From Corallochytrium limacisporum (Eukaryota; Opisthokonta): DNA of 64,000 nt. Each line of letters opens with the position of its first letter. Within the stretch, counting starts at the first letter, position 1. Shown here in pieces: positions 19,417 through 28,038 of this stretch. The position numbers and the translations under genes are program-made. Below the pieces are notes generated by a model. The model was not told where the DNA came from, made no database searches, and worked only from the letters and a program-made list of their open reading frames with translations. Where the stretch lies: contig PDIP01000004.1 in assembly GCA_002811645.1 (NCBI GenBank), forward strand, positions 62,001-126,000, in the 5' to 3' direction.

Positions 19417-21579
19417 ATGGCGGCAGCTGTGCAGACTGCGACCACCAGCGCTTCGGCGGTCATTCAAGGCATCAATGCAGTCCGGGATGAAGCTCGCTCT
19501 GCGTATAGCTCTCTAGACCTGACTCGCGCTACCCGCGACGATATTAAGCGAGCTTTCAACACTTCTTTCGATCTCTATGAGAAGTTGTTTGAGATCATGG
19601 CCACAGACGACACCTTCTATATCCGTCCTGAGCCTCTGCGGCACCCCCTGATCTTCTACTATGGGCATACTGCTGTTTTCTATATCAACAAACTGGTTCT
19701 GACAAAGAACATTTACAGTCGCGTGAACCCTCGGCTGGAATCGCTTCTGGCTGTTGGTGTCGATGAAATGAGTTGGGACGACTTGAACGCTGCTCACTAT
19801 GATTGGCCCAGAGTTTCAGAGGTTCGAGAATACCGAAACCAAGTCCGCGCCGTGGTCAATGACTTCATCGACTCTCTGGCACCACCAAACGGCACCATCG
19901 ATTGGAGTAGCCCATACTGGATTGTGGCCATGGGAATCGACCACGAAAAGATCCATCTGGAGACCAGCAGTGTGCTCATGCGTCAGCTGCCCATATCTGA
20001 GGTCAAGTGTTGCGATGCATTCGTACCTTGCCGCAAGTCTCATGGACCCCCTCCAAAGAACGAGCTGCTGCCGATCCCGGGTGGCGGAGTCCGCCTCGGC
20101 AAACCTACCACTGGCGGCCAGCAATACTACGGCTGGGACAATGAATATGGTGAGCTTGTCGAAGACGTTGCTGAGTTCAAGGCTGGTAAGTTCTTGGTTT
20201 CCAACGGTGAGTACAAGGAATTCATTGACGATGACGGATACAATACTCGGAGGTACTGGACGGAAGAGGGATGGAACTGGAAGGTTTATATGAAGGCTGA
20301 GCATCCTCTGTGGTGGGTGAAACAGGGGAACAAGTGGTTATTGCGTGTTATTATGGAAGAGATTCCCATGCTTTGGGATCACCCAGTGGATGTGAACTAC
20401 CTGGAAGCCAAAGCCTTCTGCAATTGGAAGGCTGAGAAGACTGGACAAAACTATCGCCTGCCAACCGAGACCGAGTGGTACCGTCTCGCGGACGAGCATT
20501 ATTACAGCCAGAAGGTGCGTGCGAAGGCCAATATCAACCTTAGTCAGTATGCATCCTCTTCCCCGGTTTCGGAGAATAAGCACGGTGATCTCTACGATGT
20601 CATCGGCAATGTTTGGCAGCATACCGAGACTCCCACTTACCCTTTCCCCGGTTTCGATGTCCATCCTGCCTACGATGACTTCACTGTACCAACATTTGAC
20701 AACAAACACAACTTGATCAAGGGTGGGTCGTTCATTTCATGCGGCAATGAGGCGCTCCGGGATGCTCGGTACGCTTTTCGGCGCCATTTCTTCCAGCACG
20801 CTGGATTCCGCTATGTTGTTAGCGATGCCCCTGTGACAATCTCTGATGATCATCTGTACGAAACCGATGAGGCCATTAGCCAGATGCTGGATGCCACTTA
20901 TGGACCTGAGTACCTGGGCATTCCCAACTTCTCAGTTCGCCTCACTGATGAGATCATGCGGGTTGTGACTTCTCTCAACATCTCAACGGACCGCATTGCG
21001 GAGGTTGGGTGTGGCACTGGACGGACTTCCTTCGAACTGGCGCAGTTCTTTAAGGAGGTCACTGGATTGGACCTTAGTGCACGGTACATTCAGAATGCGG
21101 TAAAACTCCTGGACAATGGTCGGTTGCGGTACCAGATCCAGGACGAAGGAGACATCTACCAGTACAAGGAGATCAAGCTCACCAAGCCTTCGAATGCCAT
21201 TGAGTTCATGCAGGTCGACCCCTGCAACATGTTGGAGCATTACTCCAACTACGACGTAATTGTAGCTTGCAACCTGATTGACAGATTGTATGAACCACAG
21301 AAGTTTATTTCCATGGTTCACCAGCGCTTGAGGAATAACGGTCTCTTGGTTGTGGTCTCTGCACACGACTGGAAGGCGGAGACAACTCCGATGCAGAACT
21401 GGCTTGGTGCCCAGAAGATTGACGGAGAGAATTTGACGACCTGGGACTGCATCGCAGAGCACTTGGGTAAGACCTTCCAGCTCGTTGAAGAGCCCAAGGA
21501 GATCGAATACGTGAAGAAGATTCACCGTCGCAAGTTTGAGTTTTATTTCAACCAGATTAGCTTCTGGCAGCTCAAGTAA
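19417..21579 (+). CDS. ovoA: 5-histidylcysteine sulfoxide synthase / ovothiol methyltransferase OvoA
   Basis: OvoA joins cysteine to C5 of histidine using non-haem iron and O2, and its methyltransferase domain methylates the imidazole to give the antioxidant ovothiol A. The 720-residue protein has an N-terminal DinB-like region with the iron motif HEKIHLE (HX3HXE, residues 176-182). A formylglycine-generating-enzyme/sulfatase-modifying domain follows, with NWKAEKTGQNYRLPTETEW, GNVWQHTETP and GGSFISCGNEALRDARYAFRRHFFQHAGFRYV. A class I SAM methyltransferase lies in the last 220 residues, with VGCGTG at 530-535. The frame is open from 19405, but that codon is TTG. The first ATG, at 19417, sits in CACCATGG, a strong initiation context. 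Intron-free. PepD follows 371 bp downstream on the same strand. Confidence 0.95.
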   Translation: MAAAVQTATTSASAVIQGINAVRDEARSAYSSLDLTRATRDDIKRAFNTSFDLYEKLFEIMATDDTFYIRPEPLRHPLIFYYGHTAVFYINKLVLTKNIYSRVNPRLESLLAVGVDEMSWDDLNAAHYDWPRVSEVREYRNQVRAVVNDFIDSLAPPNGTIDWSSPYWIVAMGIDHEKIHLETSSVLMRQLPISEVKCCDAFVPCRKSHGPPPKNELLPIPGGGVRLGKPTTGGQQYYGWDNEYGELVEDVAEFKAGKFLVSNGEYKEFIDDDGYNTRRYWTEEGWNWKVYMKAEHPLWWVKQGNKWLLRVIMEEIPMLWDHPVDVNYLEAKAFCNWKAEKTGQNYRLPTETEWYRLADEHYYSQKVRAKANINLSQYASSSPVSENKHGDLYDVIGNVWQHTETPTYPFPGFDVHPAYDDFTVPTFDNKHNLIKGGSFISCGNEALRDARYAFRRHFFQHAGFRYVVSDAPVTISDDHLYETDEAISQMLDATYGPEYLGIPNFSVRLTDEIMRVVTSLNISTDRIAEVGCGTGRTSFELAQFFKEVTGLDLSARYIQNAVKLLDNGRLRYQIQDEGDIYQYKEIKLTKPSNAIEFMQVDPCNMLEHYSNYDVIVACNLIDRLYEPQKFISMVHQRLRNNGLLVVVSAHDWKAETTPMQNWLGAQKIDGENLTTWDCIAEHLGKTFQLVEEPKEIEYVKKIHRRKFEFYFNQISFWQLK

Positions 21580-21950
21580 AGAAAAGCAAGCCTTGGTTAG
21601 AGAGCAACACCAGACACAGTCCTAGAGACACCGTCCAAAGTAACCCACTAAAATCTCTATCACAATATAGTTATACATAGCAGGATCAATAATGTATGAT
21701 GAAGGCTTGTTGGTGTAGAGAACCCTCGCGGCAGGAACCAGATGGCCTGTTTAGTAGCGGCGCAGTCTCTCCGTCGCTCCTGTTTTGTCTCCGAGAGGGA
21801 GGGGGGGGTACACACTCACGGAGCTGCGGTCGAGAGATCCGTACACACGCAGCCTTAGGTACGTAAGATCGCCAAGTGTGTGCACAGCTTCTACAGATCA
21901 GTCTGCAGTGTCATGACTGACATATAGTGTGTTTATCAATCACAGTAAGG
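21580..21950. other. Intergenic region between ovoA and pepD
   Basis: No gene. It contains GAGAGGGA followed by G8 at 21801-21808, 142 bp upstream of the pepD ATG. Confidence 0.5.
21801..21808 (+). promoter_or_regulatory. G8 run upstream of pepD
   Basis: Eight G on the sense strand, 142 bp before the start codon. This is the shortest spacing in the set. Confidence 0.4.
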
Positions 21951-23465
21951 ATGGATGTCTTAGAGACTTCTGAAAAGAAGGATCTGCTGAAGCAGCTTCC
22001 AGAGGATAGCCAGAATGTTTGGAAGTACTTCCTCAGGTGCACGGAAGTACCCAGACCGTCTGGTGACTTGGACCGTATCCGTTCTGCATTAGCTAAGATT
22101 GCCGAAGGTCTTGGTGCACAGACAAAGACAGACGGTGCAGGAAACTTGTACGTGATCGCAGATGGGTATAAATGCAGTCCGGATACTCCTCCCCTCGCAA
22201 TCCAGTGCCACTTGGATATGGTTACCTCCAAGAATGACGACACTGAATTTGACTTCAAGACACAGCCGATCAATTGCCAGCTTCGCACCATCAAGGATGA
22301 ACAGTGGCTGGCAGGCAACGGAACAACACTGGGTGCAGATGATGGCATTGGTGTAGCAGCTTGCCTTGCTATTTTGGAAGACAACTCTGCTCCCAAACCA
22401 CCCTTGGAATTAGTTTTCACAGCCGACGAAGAGACGGACATGAGTGGCGCTGAGTTTATGGATAAAGAGATCCTCAAAAGTCGACAGATGATTAATGTTG
22501 ATAGCGAGGAAGAATCGAGCATCTGCATCGGGTGCGCTGGTGGATTCGAGACGGACGTCACTCTGCCCGTTGAACGTTCTGAACTTTCCAATGACAGCCG
22601 AGTGTATGGTCTGCGGATTTCTGGACTGGCTGGCGGACATACCGGCATTGACATCGACAAGCCGAAGTACAATGCCATCAAAGTACTGTCGTCCGTTCTG
22701 CAATCCTTTGGAGATGGACTTCAGTTGCTGTCAATGAAGGGCGGAACTGCAGTCAATTCCATCCCCCGAGAGGCCAGCGCGCTCGTCGCTGTGTCGAGTG
22801 CGATCGGATCAGGCTTTACGGAGCTCGTCCAGCAGAAGGCCGATCAGATTTATTCTGAGAAGCTGGAATCGTTCGAAGTGGAATGCAAGGTTGATTCTGA
22901 TGCAGCGAAGGGCGGGCCTGATGTGAAGGTTGTCAGCGTTAAGGATACTCAAACAATCTTACAGCTGATCAAGGACCTCCACCACGGACCTGTCAAGATG
23001 TCCGATGAAGTAGAAGGCATGGTAGAGTCCTCTGCATCACTGAGTTTGGTAACTCTAGCCAGCGAAGAAGACTCTTTTGTTGCCCGCCTGTTCCCGAGGT
23101 CATCCTCCGACGAAGGATTGAACGGTATGTATGCGGATATCAAGAAGGCTGCTACCCAGCACGGAGCCACGGCCAGTGAAATGGAGAATTATTTTCCAGG
23201 CTGGCGCCCCAACACCAAGACTCCCCTCTTCAATGTCGCCAAAGAGGCTCAAATTGAAGTGTTTGGTAATCCCGGCCACATCTATTCTGTACATGCTGGT
23301 CTTGAATGTGGGTTCATCCAAAAGAACTACCCGGACATGGCATGTGTTAGCATCGGCCCTCTCATTGAAATGGCGCATACCCCAGAGGAGCGCATTATGA
23401 CTAGTAGTGTTGGTCGCTTCTACCGTGTGCTTCGTACTATTGTGTCCAAGCTGGCGACGAAATAG
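21951..23465 (+). CDS. pepD: Cytosolic dipeptidase of the bacterial PepD type (peptidase M20C)
   Basis: Hydrolyses dipeptides, including Xaa-His/carnosine-like substrates, with two zinc ions. The 504-residue protein aligns with bacterial PepD end to end. It has the zinc motif QCHLDMV (His87, Asp89), the bridging region GTTLGADDGIG (Asp130/Asp131), the catalytic EE in TADEETDMSG, NVDSEEE, the lid-domain GGTAVNSIPREA and the C-terminal HAGLECG. There is no targeting signal. The frame is open from 21927, but that is GTG; the first ATG is 21951. The length and motif set are those of M20C rather than the animal CNDP (M20A-type) carnosinases, which suggests an old bacterial acquisition; this is inference. 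Converges with the 2H phosphoesterase gene at 74 bp. Confidence 0.93.
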   Translation: MDVLETSEKKDLLKQLPEDSQNVWKYFLRCTEVPRPSGDLDRIRSALAKIAEGLGAQTKTDGAGNLYVIADGYKCSPDTPPLAIQCHLDMVTSKNDDTEFDFKTQPINCQLRTIKDEQWLAGNGTTLGADDGIGVAACLAILEDNSAPKPPLELVFTADEETDMSGAEFMDKEILKSRQMINVDSEEESSICIGCAGGFETDVTLPVERSELSNDSRVYGLRISGLAGGHTGIDIDKPKYNAIKVLSSVLQSFGDGLQLLSMKGGTAVNSIPREASALVAVSSAIGSGFTELVQQKADQIYSEKLESFEVECKVDSDAAKGGPDVKVVSVKDTQTILQLIKDLHHGPVKMSDEVEGMVESSASLSLVTLASEEDSFVARLFPRSSSDEGLNGMYADIKKAATQHGATASEMENYFPGWRPNTKTPLFNVAKEAQIEVFGNPGHIYSVHAGLECGFIQKNYPDMACVSIGPLIEMAHTPEERIMTSSVGRFYRVLRTIVSKLATK

Positions 23466-23539
23466 ACTCCCAGTCGGTACTATGTGATGTAATGCACGTT
23501 TTAATGTTATGTCTAAAATTATGCTGCTCCCATTGTTAA

Positions 23540-24364
23540 CTAGCAAATGGTGCAGCACCCACCGCAGCACACGCCAGAGCTCTCATTAGAGGCAATGACA
23601 ATCTTTTCTAGGCATCCGTAGTATCCCACTTCGTCCACAGTCTTCATGCTGCTCAGTTCCAATTCACTCAAAGTGTCCGTACCGAGCTCTATGTTTGTGT
23701 CGCACATCTGTTCAGTGATGGGTGCTTGCTTCAACAGCTTGGAGTCCCTGTGTTTTGCCAGGGTGATGTGGGGAAGGAAAGCACGATTGTCCAGGCAAGG
23801 TACTCCGTTCTCGGTCATAGTGTTGCGAAGAATGGTGCTGATCTTTGTCAATAGATCAACGCCCTCATGGTCCTCATCATCGACTGACGCATAGAGTACT
23901 CGATTGCTGATGCTCTTGACTCCCTTAAAGTTTACAGTCAGAGGCTCCTTCAACAGAGCAGATACCTTGTCCCTGCACAGCTGAAATGCCTCTCGGGCCT
24001 TTTCCCGTTCTTCATCTGTATATACAGTGAAAACACCAAAAGTTATATGAAACTTAGTGGGCTTTACAAGAAGAGACTTGAGCTTTGGTTGCAGAGACTT
24101 AATACGATTCTGGTGCAACAAAAGTTGTTCAAGAAGCTGGGGATCTCTTAAACGCCATGAAATAAAGTAGTTCGGCTTCAATCGTGAGCCCGAGCCCGTC
24201 TTTGACACCTTGGTCATGGTAGTCGCTGCCGTCCTGAGTGACGTCTGACTTAATGCAGTCCTAGACAAAAGGGCAGTCCGTTCGTCAGCATTCTCCTCCG
24301 TCGGCGTGACAACCTCAGCCGCGGAGGTCGGGGTCGCGGATCCATAATTATCCTTGGCAGGCAT
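23540..24364 (-). CDS. AKAP7/2H-type phosphoesterase with C-terminal CaaX and cysteine cluster
   Basis: The 274-residue protein contains the two HxT motifs of the 2H phosphoesterase superfamily, FHITFG (His106) and PHITLAK (His199). It also has the NYFISWRL strand and the C-terminal MKTVDEVGYYGC seen in AKAP7-like 2',5'-phosphodiesterases. Members cleave 2',5'-oligoadenylate or related cyclic phosphates. The last residues, GVCCGGCCTIC, end in a CaaX box (CTIC, Cys271) with adjacent cysteines fit for palmitoylation, so the protein is probably lipid-anchored. The N terminus is disordered and has an ExxxLL sorting-type motif (ERTALL, 28-33). The open frame begins upstream with TTG; the first ATG is at 24364. 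Enzyme class is firm, substrate unknown. Confidence 0.87.
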   Translation of the reverse strand: MPAKDNYGSATPTSAAEVVTPTEENADERTALLSRTALSQTSLRTAATTMTKVSKTGSGSRLKPNYFISWRLRDPQLLEQLLLHQNRIKSLQPKLKSLLVKPTKFHITFGVFTVYTDEEREKAREAFQLCRDKVSALLKEPLTVNFKGVKSISNRVLYASVDDEDHEGVDLLTKISTILRNTMTENGVPCLDNRAFLPHITLAKHRDSKLLKQAPITEQMCDTNIELGTDTLSELELSSMKTVDEVGYYGCLEKIVIASNESSGVCCGGCCTIC

Positions 24365-24834
24365 TTTGGTCAAAACGGTGGCCTTTCTGTTGAACCCCGA
24401 AAGCTACGGAAGTTGGTCAAGAAAGGCCAAGATGAGACTGACAGCGCCTTAAAGTACCATAGGCTTAAGACTCCATCCATCTTGCACAACCTGGAGAGCC
24501 GCTATTGATCTCCAGCGTTGCTCACTTTCCACAGTATCCTATCCCGTTACGAAGATAGGTAGTTCCGCACAGCAGCAGGCCGTGACTGTTTGGCCCCGCC
24601 CCACCGTCGCAGGTGAAGAATATGACGGAGCACGCACACGAGCAAACTGTTCAAAGAAAAAAGCCACCCCAAATGCCCATAGGCTAAAGATAGAGACAGT
24701 GATGTCCTGTCGGTCGCTTGCTTCGTCGGGCCGCCTTCGTTTTTACTTTTTCCCGTCCCAACTCCCAAACCCGGGGGGCCACTTGACACACACAGACCGA
24801 AAAAAAACAAAGCAACGATATTTTTGCTTTCTGG

Positions 24835-24847
24835 CCCCCCCCCCCCC
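24835..24847 (-). promoter_or_regulatory. G13 (sense) run upstream of the 2H phosphoesterase gene
   Basis: C13 on the plus strand is G13 on the gene's sense strand, 470 bp before its ATG. Confidence 0.42.
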
Positions 24848-25309
24848 TCCCTTTTTTATTGCACGGGTCTGATCAAATACACCGAAGCGCTACCAATCCC
24901 TCCCTACGTTTTTGCCCTGGGGGCCGGGAGGAAGGAAGACCCGGGAAAGAAACACACACTCCCCAGTCTGATACTGTGTGAACTAGAGTCCTGCTCACGT
25001 TTTGGGCGGTTCTTGTTGTGGTTCTTACCTCTCTCCGAGCTCGTGGATTGGTATTCATGCAGCCATCGAAAAATTAGATGCAAAACTTTCAATACTTTTA
25101 CTATGAGATCTCTTACGCTTTGTTTCGCGAACGTACCAGCAACTGGTGAGCCTCTTACCGCGCCGATTCGCCTCCGACACTATTCGCAGGCTTTGGCCGA
25201 TGCCTGCCTTATCGGAACGAGCACCACCGATCCACATCCGGACCGTTGTAATGACGCAGTTTTGAGAATAATGGCAGTGTATCGGTGCTGGCTTTCTGAT
25301 GTGCCCCCC

Positions 25310-25358
25310 NNNNNNNNNNNNNNNNNNNNNNNNNNNNNNNNNNNNNNNNNNNNNNNNN
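25310..25358. other. Assembly gap (49 N)
   Basis: Forty-nine N lie between C6 (25304-25309) and G9 (25359-25367). The flanks indicate that the missing sequence is the core of a long C-run/G-run palindrome that sequencing could not cross. The true length is unknown. Confidence 0.98.
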
Positions 25359-25581
25359 GGGGGGGGGAGGAAACGAGTAAAACGCGGGGCCGTAGGGCGG
25401 GTGGTCCGTCGGACGGGAAACCGGACGAGCACCGCTACCGGAGGGAGTGGTTGACCTGCTCATAGGCGAGCCCAACTTCCGTACGTGATGAATGGAAACG
25501 TCTTTTCGTTGAGGTATTCTTGGCCTGCGAAGGCGGGTCCGAACCCATGCTGGTTGGTGCGGTGTCACTATCTGTCCCTCT

Positions 25582-25603
25582 CCTCCCCCCGGGGGGGGGG
25601 AGG
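25582..25603. promoter_or_regulatory. C6/G10 palindrome
   Basis: CCTC6 followed directly by G10AGG, a near-perfect palindrome. The G10 on the + strand is 286 bp upstream of the ATG at 25887. Confidence 0.42.
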
Positions 25604-25886
25604 CGGGCGGGCGGGTTCGTGGAGAAAGTCCCGATGTAGAAAGGGTCACATTGAAATGGTCTGAAGGCGCCACAACGAAGGTGCATGAACGTTGTGGAGT
25701 GGGCAAAATCGCAAAGGTGTGTGTACCTTTAATGGCAGCACTATGATGTGTATACCAACATGCTAAGTCTCCATGAGGAGAAGAATGAAGAAGTGTACAT
25801 CCTTGTTAGGCTGGCTGATGCAACCTGGGCCTCGGTGAGCGCAGTGAGAAAATCCAATAGCCCAATCTGCATCTGGATCAGTGAAT

Positions 25887-26580
25887 ATGGGCAATACGAA
25901 GCTGCCTACCATTGCACAGAGTACACACGAAAGGGGTTTAAACGGTGGTAGCACATTCCTTCAGCAGAAGAGTAGTGAGTCTGAGCTTCGGAAGCTTCAT
26001 GTCATGTGTGGTCACAGCTTCCTTCAGTCAATAGCATCCGCCAACATTCGAGGCGGTCACAGGCAATTGACGATGGTGGGGAAGCGAATGAGTCTGTTGA
26101 GCTTCTGAGTCTGACTTACCGGGTCGCGGCGACCACAAGCAGATCCCGTTCGCACCGGCGCATGCCGTTCGGGAAAGACTTCAACAACTATGCGTTCCTA
26201 TGAAGGCAAACCGTGACTTTGATTGGGAGAGCCATCTCGAGACCAGGAACTTCAATCTGCTGGTAGCTCCAGACAATGGGCACCGACGTAGTATCCTCAA
26301 GCCTAGTCGCGGGAAAGAGCGATCCAACTGTAATCTACCGGGAGTCACCCAAAATGCAATACCTGATGCAGAAGCGTTCACACAGAAGGAAGCACCGTCT
26401 GTAAAGACCTTCATCGACGGTCTACCCGAACCAGTCCTTGCCACACGTAAGCATTGCAAGGCATTGGACATGTACCGCGACAACACATTCAGTTCGCTAT
26501 TGGGGCAGACACAGCAAGCTACTGGCGACTCCAGCGACAGTTCAGCCACAGGCTTTGAGTGTGATCCGCAGAGAAAGTGA
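25887..26580 (+). pseudogene. Putative frame-broken gene, unrecognised product starting MGNT
   Basis: Three consecutive open stretches in different frames read like one protein. The first starts MGNTKLPTIAQ, a potential N-myristoylation start, and is open to about 26000. The second reads SRRSQAIDDGGEANESVE to about 26100. The third is open from 26101 to the stop at 26580 (SDLPGRGDHKQIPFAPAHAV, then DFDWESHLETRNFN and GHRRSILKPSRGKE). Two frame changes, near 26000-26010 and 26095-26110, have no obvious intron. A G10 run sits 286 bp upstream on the sense strand, and the end is 65 bp from the convergent ABT1 stop, both typical of real genes here. I cannot identify it. A spliced gene or sequencing indels remain possible. 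Confidence 0.4.
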
Positions 26581-26645
26581 CATGTGAACAGTGTATCTAA
26601 ACTTACTCCTTTATAGATTTCTACAATAAGAAACTCTACCTTTGA

Positions 26646-27476
26646 CTATCCGAAGAGGTCTTTGAGCAGGCCTGTGGCTGTGCTATCCTCGTTGGCATTC
26701 CTTCGTACTGCCTTTTGTGTAAAGGTCCTCTTCATACGCTTACGATCTTGTTCAGTGTCCTGCTCCTCCGCACTGGCTCGTTTGCTTCTCTTGCGTTTCT
26801 CGATATCGGCTATCATCTTACTACGATCGATGTCCTCAAGGAACTGCTCAGTGGTCTTCTTGATGTCACGTCTTGCGGATTGCATGGACTGTTCTTCCTT
26901 TATGCGCTGTTCTCGTAAAGCGTCAGTGAGGTGGTGCCACTTAAACTTAGGCAGGTATTTCATATTCCAGATGTCATCATGGTAGAAATTGGACTTCTTA
27001 CCACCAATGATCTGATTGTTCAAAGCCAAGGCAGTCTTCTTTGCCTGCTTTTTGTCGAGGAATTCAACCCATCCTTCCACGTACTTTTTCTTTCTGTTGC
27101 CACCCATTTTCATACGCTTCTTGCGGATCTTTTCATCTTCTTCCACGAGATATATTCGTCCGATGTCACCAAATTCTGACAACAGATGCCTGAGCTTAAT
27201 GATCTTCATAAAAGGAGGAATTGTGCTCAAATAGATAACACCAGTGTTTTCAACAGCCTCCTTCTTTGCCATTAAGTCGTCTTTAGTCATTGTCTTTAGA
27301 TCTCCGGACTTGGGATGCTTTTTCTTTAAGTTTTCCTTAAGGCGCTTAAGTTCATCCAGGTGTTCTCTAACCTTGGGATCTGCCAGCACTTGCCGCTTCT
27401 TGTCGGGTGATTCCTCATTGCGAAGCACCTCATTCTGCCGTGACACGGCCCTTTTCTTCTTACTTTCCTTGCCCAT
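26646..27476 (-). CDS. ABT1: ABT1/Esf2 family SSU-processome factor
   Basis: A nucleolar RNA-binding protein needed for early 18S pre-rRNA cleavage; yeast Esf2 works with the helicase Dbp8. The protein has 276 residues. It has a basic N-terminal coil (about 1-75) and an RRM-like domain from GVIYLSTIPPFMKIIKLRHLLSEFG through KKYVEGWVEFLDKKQAKKTAL to NNQIIGGKKSNFYHDDIWNMKYLPKFKWHHL. A basic coiled tail (QSARRDIKKTTEQFLEDI and beyond) carries several KRKR nuclear signals. The start at 27476 (MGKESKKKR) is the only sensible ATG. It diverges from NOL6, another SSU-processome gene, across 562 bp. Confidence 0.93.
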   Translation of the reverse strand: MGKESKKKRAVSRQNEVLRNEESPDKKRQVLADPKVREHLDELKRLKENLKKKHPKSGDLKTMTKDDLMAKKEAVENTGVIYLSTIPPFMKIIKLRHLLSEFGDIGRIYLVEEDEKIRKKRMKMGGNRKKKYVEGWVEFLDKKQAKKTALALNNQIIGGKKSNFYHDDIWNMKYLPKFKWHHLTDALREQRIKEEQSMQSARRDIKKTTEQFLEDIDRSKMIADIEKRKRSKRASAEEQDTEQDRKRMKRTFTQKAVRRNANEDSTATGLLKDLFG

Positions 27477-28038
27477 GACTGAACGACACTGTACTTACAT
27501 GATGGCAACCCTGTCTTCACACAGACTTTGTTGACTACCCTAAGTTGACGTCTCCGTGTACCATATTCCGGAATAGACCACGAATAAATACCTGTCCTCT
27601 GGCAGCCCATTAGCCAGGTCCACCGCGGCAACGCTAGAAACCCGCCCCTGCCGGAAGAGTGCCACAGGCCAGGGAATCACAGCGCACAAACGGTGGGTCC
27701 CCCACTCACTTCTTCCGCGTGGTTAAGGTGAAAGGGGTGGTGAGGTAGTGTGGTGAAGGGTTGTGGGGACATGAGAACGGGTCTTTGCGCAGGTGGGTCT
27801 CTCTCCCGCACTCCCTCTCCACGTCTCGTGGCGCGCACCACGGGGGATCGCAAATTGGCACCTCAGCAGCGAAACCTGTTCTCCACATGTGTAGAGGTAT
27901 TCAAGCGACGGGCTCCTCTATATTTTAGGTAAATGAATGACCACATAAGTGAATAAAGATACGGGTGTAGGTATTGTGAAGATCCTATAATGGGAATGTC
28001 AGGAACATAGGTCAGGACGTGACCTGAAGCTAATCGCA
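27477..28038. other. Divergent promoter region, ABT1 / NOL6
   Basis: A 562-bp shared upstream region. No G/C run of 7 or more is present. The + strand side toward NOL6 is moderately G-rich (27725-27775), and a small GTGGGTCCCCCAC palindrome lies near 27692. Confidence 0.45.

Larger units (their letters stand above)
24365..25886. other. Intergenic region with assembly gap and C/G-run palindromes
   Basis: No convincing gene. It contains C13 (24835-24847), the gap 25310-25358 flanked by C6 and G9, and the palindrome CCTC6G10AGG at 25582-25603. The right part, G-rich on the + strand, precedes the frame-broken + strand locus at 25887. Confidence 0.5.

Noticed and set aside
21911-22681. 256-codon open frame antisense to pepD
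   Set aside because: It mirrors the pepD frame, has Ser/Pro-rich shadow composition and no homology.
25500-25560. GGGTCCGAACCC sequence resembling a tRNA T-arm
   Set aside because: The loop lacks the invariant A58 pattern and no acceptor stem can be drawn.
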